The notes: generated from the sequence alone by a model not told the origin. A DNA stretch of 6,966 bases from Phycisphaerales bacterium (GCA_019747615.1 JAIEQQ010000634.1:1-6966), one strand, 5' to 3'. Positions 1-5,830 are shown, numbered from the stretch's first letter. Translations and numbers: made by a program.

Positions 1-188
1 ACCTGCTCATCCGCACCGCCGGCGAAATGCGCCTCAGCAACTACCTGCTCTGGCAGATCTCCTACGCCGAGCTCTACGTCACACCAATACTCTGGCCGGA
101 TTTTGGGCGTGAGCAGTTCCTCGACGCCATTCGCGAATACTCGCGCCGCTCGCGCCGCTTCGGCGGCCTCGCGCCGGCCACGACCTGA
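1..188 (+). CDS. uppS: Undecaprenyl diphosphate synthase, C-terminal end (partial)
   Basis: This is the last 61 complete codons of a cis-prenyltransferase; the start lies left of the window. The enzyme condenses isopentenyl diphosphate onto farnesyl diphosphate to make the C55 lipid carrier used in peptidoglycan synthesis. It acts at the cytoplasmic side of the membrane. The visible part opens with [18 protein letters not shown] and continues through SYAELYVT and LWPDF. This is the family's conserved C-terminal block, usually (D)LLIRTGGExRLSNFLLWQ...YAELYFT...LWPDF; the first two bases of the window fit the end of an Asp codon. The canonical GGE is AGE here, a small change. The protein ends shortly after an Arg-rich tail ([10 protein letters not shown]), as usual. 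It is followed 71 nt later by cdsA on the same strand, a frequent pairing in bacteria, so co-transcription is likely. Confidence 0.95.
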   Translation, partial: LLIRTAGEMRLSNYLLWQISYAELYVTPILWPDFGREQFLDAIREYSRRSRRFGGLAPATT

Positions 189-259
189 GCCCTCCACAAC
201 CGCCGCACCATCTTCCCGCCTCGCTCGCGTCACCGGCGCGCACCGGTCTACGCTCTGTC

Positions 260-1177
260 ATGGCGCGACGCCTCACGTTCGGCCCCATCCTGATCCTGCT
301 GCTCCTGGGCATCATGTGGCTCGATGAGCGCCTCACGACCGTCCAACTCCCCGATTCGCTCCGCCTGCTCGCCGATGCCAAGGGCTTCGCGCAGCCCGGC
401 CTGCTGCTCCTCATTCTCGGCCTCATCGCCGCCGCCCGCGGCGGCTTCGAGCTCGCTCGCCTCTTCCGCGCCATGCACATCGAGGCCTCGCCCCGAAGCC
501 TCAGCATCGCCGCCGCCTCCGGCCTCCTCGCCGGCGCTCTGGCCATCGGAACCCACGCCCCCGTCGCGCTCCAGCCCCACGCCGGCGCGATCGTCGCCAG
601 CGCCGGCATCCTCTCCGTCCTCTTCGCGATGCTGGCGTACGTGCGACATCAAGAGCTCAAGGGCGCAGCGACCGCCGTCGCCGCGACCGGCTTCGCGTTC
701 CTCTACATCGGGCTCGCGCTGTCGTTTCTGATGGCGGTCCGCCGCGAGCACAGCGTCTGGGCCATGGTCGCCGTCGTCTTCATCATCAAGGCCTGCGACA
801 GCGGCGCGTACTTCACCGGCACCGCCATCGGCCGTCACAAACTCATCCCGTTCATCTCGCCAGGCAAAACGTGGGAAGGCCTCATCGGCGGCCTCATCAC
901 CTCCGCCCTCGCCGGCGCCGGCTTCGTCGCGCTCAACCGCGCGTTCGACGGCGTCTACGCCCCCGCCAGACTCACGCTCGGCGACGGCGCACTCCTGGGC
1001 CTCGTCCTCGGCTTCGTCGGCCAAGCCGGCGACCTCTCGGCCTCCGTCCTCAAGCGCGACGCCGGCGTGAAAGACGCCGGCAAAATCCTCCCCGGCTTCG
1101 GCGGCGCGATCGACATGCTCGACTCACTGCTGATCGCAGCGCCGATCGCGTATTGGTACCTGCTCTTTCACACGTAA
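260..1177 (+). CDS. cdsA: Phosphatidate cytidylyltransferase (CDP-diacylglycerol synthase)
   Basis: The enzyme makes CDP-diacylglycerol from CTP and phosphatidate, the branch point of phospholipid synthesis, in the inner membrane. The 305-residue protein is rich in membrane segments (about residues 7-21, 46-60, 83-97, 107-127, 141-160, 166-177, 209-226, 243-256 and 288-303). The C-terminal half carries the family core: KACDSGAYFTG at 177-187, SPGKTWEG at 200-207, GD at 257-258, then SVLKRDAGVKDAGKILPGFG from 262, continuing GAIDMLDS. The usual signature is SxxKRxxxxKDxxxxxPGHGGxxDRxDS, so the conserved His is Phe280 and the Arg after Asp285 is Met. Length is normal for CdsA. No SD precedes the ATG at 260; it was chosen because the N-terminus (MARRLTFGPILILLLLG) looks like a positively charged lead into the first membrane helix. 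It follows uppS by 71 nt and is probably in the same transcript. Confidence 0.93.
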   Translation: MARRLTFGPILILLLLGIMWLDERLTTVQLPDSLRLLADAKGFAQPGLLLLILGLIAAARGGFELARLFRAMHIEASPRSLSIAAASGLLAGALAIGTHAPVALQPHAGAIVASAGILSVLFAMLAYVRHQELKGAATAVAATGFAFLYIGLALSFLMAVRREHSVWAMVAVVFIIKACDSGAYFTGTAIGRHKLIPFISPGKTWEGLIGGLITSALAGAGFVALNRAFDGVYAPARLTLGDGALLGLVLGFVGQAGDLSASVLKRDAGVKDAGKILPGFGGAIDMLDSLLIAAPIAYWYLLFHT

Positions 1178-1204
1178 TCGCCCACCACCCTCCATCGGCT
1201 CCTA

Positions 1205-1361
1205 CCCACCCTCCCCCGGTCCCCACCGGGGGAGGTGCCGCGCCTCGCGGCGGAGGGGGCAGGGCTCCGAGATACTCGCCGTCACAACAACCGCAGCAAG
1301 CCGAAGCCCCCTCTGGCTCGCGGACTCGCCATCTCCCCCGCGAGGCGCGGGGGAGAGTGGG
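1205..1361. repeat. Hairpin-rich intergenic element with terminal inverted repeats
   Basis: A GC-rich, non-coding block lies between convergent cdsA and the MarR gene. Its ends match as inverted repeats at 13 of 14 positions: cccaccctcccccg at 1205-1218 and cgggggagagtggg at 1348-1361. Inside are a perfect 11-bp stem with a 4-nt loop (1210-1220 with 1225-1235), a 6-bp stem (1237-1242 with 1246-1251), a perfect 11-bp stem with a 3-nt loop (1332-1342 with 1346-1356), and a long-range 8-bp pairing gagggggc/gccccctc (1253-1260 with 1306-1313). No T tract follows either strong stem, so it is not a classical intrinsic terminator, though it could block read-through between the convergent genes. It resembles REP or MITE-type dispersed elements; that it is multi-copy is an inference. 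Confidence 0.6.
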
Positions 1362-1391
1362 TCGCAGCGGAGAGAGAAGCAACCATTCACC

Positions 1392-2030
1392 TCACGCCTC
1401 GACCTCGCCGTCATCGTTCGCCCGCTGCCGCGCCTTCACCAAAATCGCACTCAACTGATCCAGCTCAGCGCGGGTCAAATGCCCCAACTGCTCCTTGTGC
1501 GCCCGCACGATCGGCTCGTCCAGCTTCGCCAGAACGTCCAGCCCCGCTCGCGTGATCTTCACCATCACCAATCGGCGATCCCCCGTCACGCGGAACCGCG
1601 CCGCCAGGCCCGTCTGCTCCAGCCGATCAACGATCCGCGTCACGTCCGGCACGCGAGTGACCATGTCCGCCGCGATCTGCGAGCAGTTTCGCCCCTCGAC
1701 ACCCCGCTCGCCCTCGCCCCCGCCGCGCAGGATCCGCAGCGCGTTGTACGTCGCGTCTGACAGCCCGTGCGACTTCAGAATCGTGAAGATGTGCTCGCCC
1801 AAGACCGACGCAGTGCGGAGCACATTCAGATACGCCTCTTGCTCAGGCGACTGAAACCCGGCTCGCTTTCGCAGCTCTTTGGCCAGCGGACTGAGCGCCG
1901 GAGCCTTCTTCGTCCCCCCACCCCCCCCACCACCGCCGCCCTTCCGCGCTCCCCCACCACCCTTCCGAACCGCCGACTGCTTCCCGCCGCCCGCTCCCGC
2001 CCCAGACTTGCCCGCAGCTGCTCTGGCCAT
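1392..2030 (-). CDS. MarR-family winged-helix transcriptional regulator
   Basis: Predicted cytoplasmic DNA-binding regulator of 212 residues. Residues 48-105 form the leading helices (LSPLAKELRKRAGF, then YLNVLRTASVLGEHIFTILK). The winged helix-turn-helix spans about 115-160: CSQIAADMVTRVPDVTRIVD with a recognition helix around 127-141, followed by the wing RFRVTGDRRLVMVKIT, which holds the D-R-R element typical of MarR wings. A C-terminal helix pair (165-204) would form the dimer interface. Residues 1-47 are unusual: low-complexity Ala, Gly and Lys, including nine consecutive glycines at 31-39. This tail makes it longer than the usual 140-160 residues. The start at 2030 was chosen because GGAGAG sits 5 nt upstream; a longer reading to 2216 would only translate intergenic repeats. 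It is divergent from the RNase HII-like gene. MarR proteins often repress themselves and the neighbouring divergent gene; ligand and targets cannot be told from sequence. Confidence 0.88.
   Translation of the reverse strand: MARAAAGKSGAGAGGGKQSAVRKGGGGARKGGGGGGGGGTKKAPALSPLAKELRKRAGFQSPEQEAYLNVLRTASVLGEHIFTILKSHGLSDATYNALRILRGGGEGERGVEGRNCSQIAADMVTRVPDVTRIVDRLEQTGLAARFRVTGDRRLVMVKITRAGLDVLAKLDEPIVRAHKEQLGHLTRAELDQLSAILVKARQRANDDGEVEA
1914..1928. repeat. Homopolymer tract (C6-A-C8) inside the MarR coding region
   Basis: On the plus strand the tract reads six C, one A, eight C; on the coding (minus) strand it is G8-T-G6. It encodes part of the nine-glycine run near the N-terminus of the regulator. 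A one-base slip would shift the frame ahead of the DNA-binding domain. Confidence 0.85.
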
Positions 2031-2035
2031 GTCAA

Positions 2036-2041
2036 CTCTCC
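2036..2041 (-). promoter_or_regulatory. Ribosome binding site of the MarR gene
   Basis: On the minus strand, GGAGAG lies 5 nt before the ATG at 2030. It matches the anti-SD CCTCC in the 16S 3' end seen at the right edge of this window, and it decides the start against longer readings. Confidence 0.6.
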
Positions 2042-2156
2042 GAACACCGCGGCCTCCGCTGGCCGAACAAGCCAACAGATCGCCGCAGCAACAAACTTCG
2101 CCTCCACAACATACCAACTCGCCAGCCCCACCACCACTCGCCCACGACGCAATCTT

Positions 2157-2220
2157 CCCATTCGTCCATCTGACAATTTGTCCATTTGTCCATTTGGCCA
2201 TTTGGCCATTTGGCAACTTG
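2157..2220. repeat. Tandem array of eight 8-bp units
   Basis: Successive 8-bp units read cccattcg, tccatctg, acaatttg, tccatttg, tccatttg, gccatttg, gccatttg, gcaacttg. The central four units are nearly identical; the outer ones are degenerate. On the other strand the unit is CAAATGGM. The array is AT-richer than its surroundings, fills the right end of the 203-bp gap between the divergent MarR and RNase HII-like genes, and ends 13 bp before the latter's ATG. It could be a variable-number repeat or part of a promoter/operator region. The 8-bp period does not match a DNA helical turn. Confidence 0.85.
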
Positions 2221-2233
2221 AATACCCTCGCCC

Positions 2234-3268
2234 ATGTCCGTCGTGCTCATCGGAATCGACGAAGCCGGCTACGGCCCTCTCCTCGGGCCGCTCTGTGTCG
2301 CCATGAGCGCCATCCGAGTTGACGACTGGTCCCCCGGCGAGCCCGCCCCCGATCTCTGGAACCGTCTCTCCCGCGCCGTCGTCAAATCCCCCGGCAAGGC
2401 CGCGCGCGGGCGCATCGCCATCAACGACAGCAAAAAGCTCAAACTCGCCAACGACGGCCGTCGCGACCCGCTCATCTACCTTGAACGCGGGGTCCTCGCC
2501 GCACTCGGTGCGATGAACCTCCATCCGCCCTGCGATCACTCACTTCTGGCCACGCTCGGCGCCGAGGTTGACGAATCGCCCTGGTACACGCCCGTCAACA
2601 CCATCCCAACCGCGAACGACACCGCCAGCCTCTCGATCGACAGCAACATGCTCGCCAGCGCCTGCGCCGACGCCGGCGTCGAGCTCCTGGCCCTCCGCTG
2701 CGTCACACTCTGCGAATCTCGCTTCAACACCATCGTCTCCGCCCGCGGCACAAAGGCCGCCACCACCGCCGAAGGCATCCGCGAACACCTCCTCACCGCC
2801 TGGGACACCTGGGCCCCCCGCGCAAACGCCACCGACCACGCCCCGCGCCTCGTCTGCGATCGCCAGGGCGGCCGCACCGCCTACGCCGAAATGCTCGCCG
2901 AGCTCCTGCCGATTCAGATGAAGGGACTGCCAGAGATTCAGGTCCGCGTGATCGAAGAGTGCCCCGCGCAGAGTCGTTACCAAGTGGTCCACGACCTGCC
3001 GAACTCGCCGCGCGAGCTTTCGGTCCTCTTCCAGCCCGAAGCCGAGGCGGCCCACCTGACGGTCGCGCTCGCGAGCATGACCGCCAAATACTGCCGCGAG
3101 CTGCTGATGAAGCGATTCAACCGCTATTGGAACGAGCAAGCCGTCGTCCAAGGAATGCCCGAACTTAAACCAACCGCGGGCTACACGACTGACGCCCGCC
3201 GCTGGCTCAAAGACGCCGGCCGCCTCGTCAACGCGAGCACGCGCCGCTCCTTGGTCAGAATCGCCTAG
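2234..3268 (+). CDS. Enlarged RNase HII-like protein (rnhB-related)
   Basis: RNase HII cuts RNA in RNA/DNA hybrids and at single ribonucleotides in DNA. This 344-residue protein keeps the family landmarks in order: GIDEAGYGPLLGPL at 7-20 (catalytic Asp9-Glu10), NDSKKLK at 64-70, LVCDRQGG at 206-213 (Asp209, likely equivalent of E. coli Asp108), ALASMTAKYCRELLM at 278-292 (E. coli AASILAKVTRDAEM), AGYTTDARRWL at 315-325 (E. coli KGYPTAFHLEKL), and a terminal TRRSL. At the position of the fourth acidic residue (E. coli Asp126, nine before ASI) there is Glu271. It is far longer than the usual roughly 200 residues, with extra sequence mainly between residues 70 and 205 and at 225-265. It may therefore be a divergent paralogue; substrate and activity are uncertain. 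The ATG at 2234 has no SD. It is divergent from the MarR gene, with the 8-bp repeat array directly upstream. Confidence 0.82.
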   Translation: MSVVLIGIDEAGYGPLLGPLCVAMSAIRVDDWSPGEPAPDLWNRLSRAVVKSPGKAARGRIAINDSKKLKLANDGRRDPLIYLERGVLAALGAMNLHPPCDHSLLATLGAEVDESPWYTPVNTIPTANDTASLSIDSNMLASACADAGVELLALRCVTLCESRFNTIVSARGTKAATTAEGIREHLLTAWDTWAPRANATDHAPRLVCDRQGGRTAYAEMLAELLPIQMKGLPEIQVRVIEECPAQSRYQVVHDLPNSPRELSVLFQPEAEAAHLTVALASMTAKYCRELLMKRFNRYWNEQAVVQGMPELKPTAGYTTDARRWLKDAGRLVNASTRRSLVRIA

Positions 3269-3873
3269 TTTTCTGCCCTCAAAGGCACCCCCCGCTGCTG
3301 ACCGCCAGACCGAGTTTCGGCAGCTGCGATTCCTGCGATCTTCGCAACCGGCAACGACACAATCGCTGTAAGCCCCCCAGTTTCAGGCCCGCGAGCAGGT
3401 TTTTGTAAGGACTCCGAGAAGATCCTCACCTTCACGCGCCCGATCGTGAGAATTTTCGGTCGTGGGGCTTGCGGACCATCCATTCTCGGGTTAGACTCTG
3501 CAAGTCGAAAGACCAGCTTCGGGACACCGTTGCTGAACAAATGGATGGAGAGAGAGATGCCAGCCACAATCGCATTGTCATCATTTGCCGGTCTCGCGTT
3601 CGCCGCTCCGGGTCTTGCCGTTGCCGCGGGCACCATGCTCGCGACCGGCCCGCAGTCCGGCGTCTTCGCCTGCTCGACGCCGTCGTGCGAGCTCACGACC
3701 CTCGGCGTCAGCATGCCGAAGTCCTCGCCCGCCGCGGCACTGCGTCTGCCGCAGGCCGATGTGCTCGCGAGCGTTGAGCTCCGCCCGCTCGCCGCCTGAT
3801 CATCGAGCCACAACTCATCGAACAACCACAGCGTCAGCCGCTCGCGGCCGTCGCTGTTCTTCTTTTTGGCCAC
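3265..3873 (-). CDS. Alternative antisense ORF, 202 residues (doubtful)
   Basis: From a GTG at 3873 this frame stays open to a TAG at 3265 that overlaps the TAG of the RNase HII-like gene in convergent orientation. The first 26 codons (starting MAKKKNSDGRERLTLWLF) look gene-like: by hand count GC is about 58%, 35% and 85% at positions one, two and three. The rest is less convincing: an Ala/Ser/Pro-rich middle antisense to the small plus-strand gene, and a C-terminal third with no third-position bias. No SD precedes the GTG. If real, it would be divergent from modA with promoters in the same 30-bp gap. It cannot be true together with the small plus-strand gene unless they overlap antisense. 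Confidence 0.22.
   Translation of the reverse strand: MAKKKNSDGRERLTLWLFDELWLDDQAASGRSSTLASTSACGRRSAAAGEDFGMLTPRVVSSHDGVEQAKTPDCGPVASMVPAATARPGAANARPANDDNAIVAGISLSIHLFSNGVPKLVFRLAESNPRMDGPQAPRPKILTIGRVKVRIFSESLQKPARGPETGGLTAIVSLPVAKIAGIAAAETRSGGQQRGVPLRAEN
3269..3545. other. Intergenic stretch with lower GC, no clear gene
   Basis: Base composition falls noticeably compared with flanking genes, and codon third positions show no strong G/C preference in the long minus-strand frame that crosses it (about 59% by hand count). I see no tRNA, no riboswitch I recognise and no convincing hairpin-plus-T terminator after the RNase HII-like gene. It could be the leader of the short plus-strand gene that follows. 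Confidence 0.4.
3547..3550 (+). promoter_or_regulatory. Ribosome binding site of the short plus-strand gene
   Basis: GGAG stands 6 nt before the ATG at 3557. This is the main reason to prefer that start over the in-frame ATGs at 3545 and 3446. The surrounding GA-rich run means a chance match is possible. Confidence 0.4.
3557..3799 (+). CDS. Hypothetical small protein, 80 residues
   Basis: I do not recognise the family. The predicted protein starts with a weakly hydrophobic Ala-rich stretch (ALSSFAGLAFAAPGLAVAAG, residues 5-24) that could be a signal peptide or single membrane segment. A short tail with two cysteines follows (ACSTPSC at 37-43). Support comes from the SD before the ATG, strong G/C at codon third positions, and a slightly higher GC at first than at second positions. 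Against it, an ORF on the other strand shares the same wobble position, so third-position GC cannot decide the strand. The high third-position GC also continues past this stop to about 3873. It lies between the RNase HII-like gene and modA; nothing ties it to either. Confidence 0.4.
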   Translation: MPATIALSSFAGLAFAAPGLAVAAGTMLATGPQSGVFACSTPSCELTTLGVSMPKSSPAAALRLPQADVLASVELRPLAA

Positions 3874-3893
3874 ACGAGATTTTCACATACACT
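3866..3893 (+). promoter_or_regulatory. Possible modA promoter
   Basis: TTGGCC (3866-3871) and TACACT (3888-3893) are separated by 16 nt; each matches the sigma-70 consensus at four of six positions. Transcription would begin around 3900, leaving only a few nucleotides before the ATG at 3906, where no SD is seen. Weak on sequence alone. Confidence 0.3.
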
Positions 3894-3905
3894 CGCGTGA
3901 ACATC

Positions 3906-4781
3906 ATGCCCCAAGGCGAACACTCCCACACATCCCGCTCGACTCAGCACGGCGCATTCGCGCTCGCCCCGCTTGCAGTTCACCTGCTCGTCGCAGTTCT
4001 GCTCGCTCTCAGCGTGGTCGTCATGACATCGTGCTCGCCCAAGGTCGCGCCGCCGCAGCAGCGAGAGCTCTCGATCGGGGCCGCCGCGAGCTTGAAGCCG
4101 GCGCTCGATGAACTCATCCGCGCGTTTGCTCTCGATCGGCCCGACGTGAAGATCGAGGCCGCGATCGGCTCCACCGGCGCACTCTCACAGCAGATCGCCG
4201 CCGGTGCACCTTTCGATCTCTTCCTCGCCGCGGACGCCACGTTCCCGAAGCGTCTCCTTGACACAGGCCACGCCGCACCAGACTCGTTGCGCGTCTTTGG
4301 TGCCAACACCATCTCCATTGTGCTGGCCAAGGACATCCCCATCGCACCAGACCTCGACGCCACCGGCGCGCTCACGCTCGCCTCGACCGACGCCATCACT
4401 CGCGTCGCGCTCGCCGACCCGCGCCTCGCCCCCACCGGCGCCGCCGGCAAGCAAGCCCTCGCCAAACGCGGCCTCTGGGCCGCGATCGAGCCCAAACTCG
4501 TCACCGCCGACAACGCCGATCGCGCCGTCGCCTTCTTCATCACCGGCGGCGCTCCGTGCGCCATCCTGCCCACAAGCCTGGCCCACCCGTTGACAGTCAC
4601 GCGCGGCGCCCGCGTCTTCACGATCCCCGCCGAGCTGCACGACCCGCTGCCCATGGCCCTCATCGTCACTCGGCGCGCCAAGAACCACGCGGACGCCTAT
4701 GCCTTCAGTGAGTTCATGCTCTCCCCCGCCGCGTGGGAGATCCTCGCTCGCCACCACATGCAGCCGACCCCCAATCGCTGA
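3906..4781 (+). CDS. modA: Molybdate-type ABC transporter substrate-binding lipoprotein
   Basis: ModA captures molybdate or tungstate outside the cytoplasmic membrane and delivers it to the ModB permease. The 291-residue protein has an N-terminal hydrophobic segment (about 20-40) followed by MTSC, giving a lipoprotein-type Cys43. The binding domain starts with ELSIGAAASLKPALDELIRA (Ser62 probable ligand), then IGSTGALSQQIAAGAPFDLF (Ser89 probable second ligand), AADATFPKRLL, ADPRLAPTGAAGKQALAKRG and LWAAIEPKLV, closing with AYAFSEFMLSPAAWEIL (264-280). These are ordinary ModA blocks in ordinary order. One oddity: where typical ModA has a Tyr ligand in GIVYxTDA, this protein has CAILPTSLA (218-226), aligning Pro222 with the Tyr. 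The ATG at 3906 was chosen because it is the only nearby start that includes the signal segment. modB follows after 157 nt. Confidence 0.9.
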   Translation: MPQGEHSHTSRSTQHGAFALAPLAVHLLVAVLLALSVVVMTSCSPKVAPPQQRELSIGAAASLKPALDELIRAFALDRPDVKIEAAIGSTGALSQQIAAGAPFDLFLAADATFPKRLLDTGHAAPDSLRVFGANTISIVLAKDIPIAPDLDATGALTLASTDAITRVALADPRLAPTGAAGKQALAKRGLWAAIEPKLVTADNADRAVAFFITGGAPCAILPTSLAHPLTVTRGARVFTIPAELHDPLPMALIVTRRAKNHADAYAFSEFMLSPAAWEILARHHMQPTPNR

Positions 4782-4847
4782 AAAAACCGCCAGCACAGGC
4801 GAATCTCAAGCAAGACAAAGGCGGGCTCGCGTGCGTGCGGCCGGACG

Positions 4848-4875
4848 CCGTGGCTGAGGCTCGGCGAAGCCACGG
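4848..4875. repeat. Inverted repeat between modA and modB
   Basis: Perfect 8-bp arms ccgtggct (4848-4855) and agccacgg (4868-4875) flank a 12-nt loop. No T tract follows on either strand, so terminator function is unlikely; it could stabilise the modA 3' end or be a dispersed palindromic repeat. Confidence 0.55.
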
Positions 4876-4893
4876 GTCCTCACCGACGCTCCG

Positions 4894-4930
4894 TTGACAA
4901 ACAGCAATCATCACCGAGATTCCGTATAAC
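4894..4930 (+). promoter_or_regulatory. Possible promoter elements before modB
   Basis: A consensus TTGACA is at 4894-4899 and a good -10 match, TATAAC, at 4925-4930. The 25-nt spacing is too long for one sigma-70 promoter, so they may not work together. If TATAAC is the -10, transcription would start at about 4937, right at the modB ATG (4939), giving a leaderless mRNA. No SD is present before that ATG. Confidence 0.35.
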
Positions 4931-4938
4931 CTCGTGCA

Positions 4939-5631
4939 ATGGACTGGACGGCACTCTTCCTGAGCCTGCGCCTCGCGGGGACCACCTGCGTGCTGGTCCT
5001 GCCGCTGGCGTTGCTGATCAGCACCTGGCTCGTGCTCCTTCGCCCCGCCGATATCTCCCGCGCTCGCAAACGTCGGATCATCGTGGAAACCGTCATCGCG
5101 ATGCCGCTGGTGCTGCCGCCGACGGTCGTGGGCTTCTATCTACTCTGGGCCTTCAGCCCGACGCAAAGCCCGATCGGCCGCGCGTTGACCGGCGTCTTCG
5201 GTCAGAGCATCCCGTTCTCATTCTGGGGGCTCGTCGTTGGCTCGGTGATCTACAGCCTGCCCTTCGCGGTCCAGCCCATCGCGGCCTCAATGCGTGCAGT
5301 TCCACGCGACCTCCTCGACTCCGCTCGCTCCCTCGGCGCCGGCCGCGTGCGAACGTTCTCCCGCGTCGCTTTACCGCTCAGCACGCCGGGGATCATCGTC
5401 GCCATGATCCTCACCTTCGCCCACACCCTCGGCGAGTTCGGCATCGTCCTCATGATCGGCGGCGCCATCCCCGGCCAAACCCGCACCGCATCGATCTCAA
5501 TCTACAACGACGTCCAGGCCATGAACTACACCGGCGCGGCCACGATGAGCATCATCCTGATCGCGATCGCCGCCGCGGCGATCACGCTGGTGATGCTGCT
5601 GCGAAACCGGATGGTCATCGAACGGAGGTGA
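4939..5631 (+). CDS. modB: Molybdate-type ABC transporter permease
   Basis: ModB is the integral-membrane subunit that forms the translocation path for the oxyanion delivered by ModA. The 230-residue length is standard. Membrane segments are visible at about 8-34, 49-71, 94-115, 150-172 and 200-221. The cytoplasmic coupling loop for the ATPase carries the EAA-type motif DSARSLGAGRVRTFSRVALP (127-146), with Asp-Ser for the usual Glu-Ala. The ModB/CysT-like hallmark HTLGEFGIVLMIGGAIPGQT (162-181) is followed by TASISIYNDVQAMNYTGA. PLVLPPTVVGFYLL (56-69) is also typical. The start has no SD. modA lies upstream; the expected ATPase gene modC does not follow, so the ATP-binding subunit must be encoded elsewhere. 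Confidence 0.93.
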   Translation: MDWTALFLSLRLAGTTCVLVLPLALLISTWLVLLRPADISRARKRRIIVETVIAMPLVLPPTVVGFYLLWAFSPTQSPIGRALTGVFGQSIPFSFWGLVVGSVIYSLPFAVQPIAASMRAVPRDLLDSARSLGAGRVRTFSRVALPLSTPGIIVAMILTFAHTLGEFGIVLMIGGAIPGQTRTASISIYNDVQAMNYTGAATMSIILIAIAAAAITLVMLLRNRMVIERR

Positions 5632-5652
5632 CTAGGTCACCAAACACTGTGG

Positions 5653-5671
5653 GGCAGGCGTCCCGCCTGCC
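5653..5671. repeat. Short palindrome after modB
   Basis: ggcaggcg (5653-5660) and cgcctgcc (5664-5671) form a perfect 8-bp stem with a 3-nt loop, 22 nt after the modB stop. No T tract follows. It has the look of a dispersed GC-rich palindromic repeat, possibly protecting the modB 3' end. Confidence 0.55.
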
Positions 5672-5681
5672 TCCCCTAGCG

Positions 5682-5746
5682 TCGTGGCATCGGCCGTGCC
5701 GACGGGAGCGGTCAGACGCCACGAGGACATTCGGCAAACAGGCCGA
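5682..5746. repeat. Nested inverted repeats upstream of the zinc-ribbon gene
   Basis: Outer arms tcgtggc (5682-5688) and gccacga (5718-5724) enclose an inner tcggc/gccga stem (5690-5694 with 5698-5702). A second tcggc/gccga pair follows at 5731-5735 and 5742-5746. Because the two inner pairs share sequence, alternative pairings are possible. With the palindrome just before, this makes most of the 227-bp gap after modB structured. The frame open through 5628-5855 looks like read-through of these repeats, not a gene. Confidence 0.45.
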
Positions 5747-5830
5747 TGATCGGACATCTACCGCCATTGGCCCGCACAGCCGGCCCAGCGACACGCGTCA
5801 GGACGACTTACGACCAGTGCCACGCTCCCG

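Noticed and set aside
248..1024. Long minus-strand frame rich in Asp, Glu and Ala, antisense to cdsA
   Set aside because: The composition is a typical antisense shadow of a GC-rich gene; the plus strand carries the full CdsA signature.
2031..2216. 62-codon N-terminal extension of the MarR gene, including repeated NGQ/KWT-like units
   Set aside because: The peptide repeats are simply the 8-bp DNA array read in frame. A good SD stands before the ATG at 2030.
4894..4930. TTGACA and TATAAC as one strong promoter
   Set aside because: The spacing is 25 nt, far from the 16-18 nt required; kept only as separate candidate boxes.
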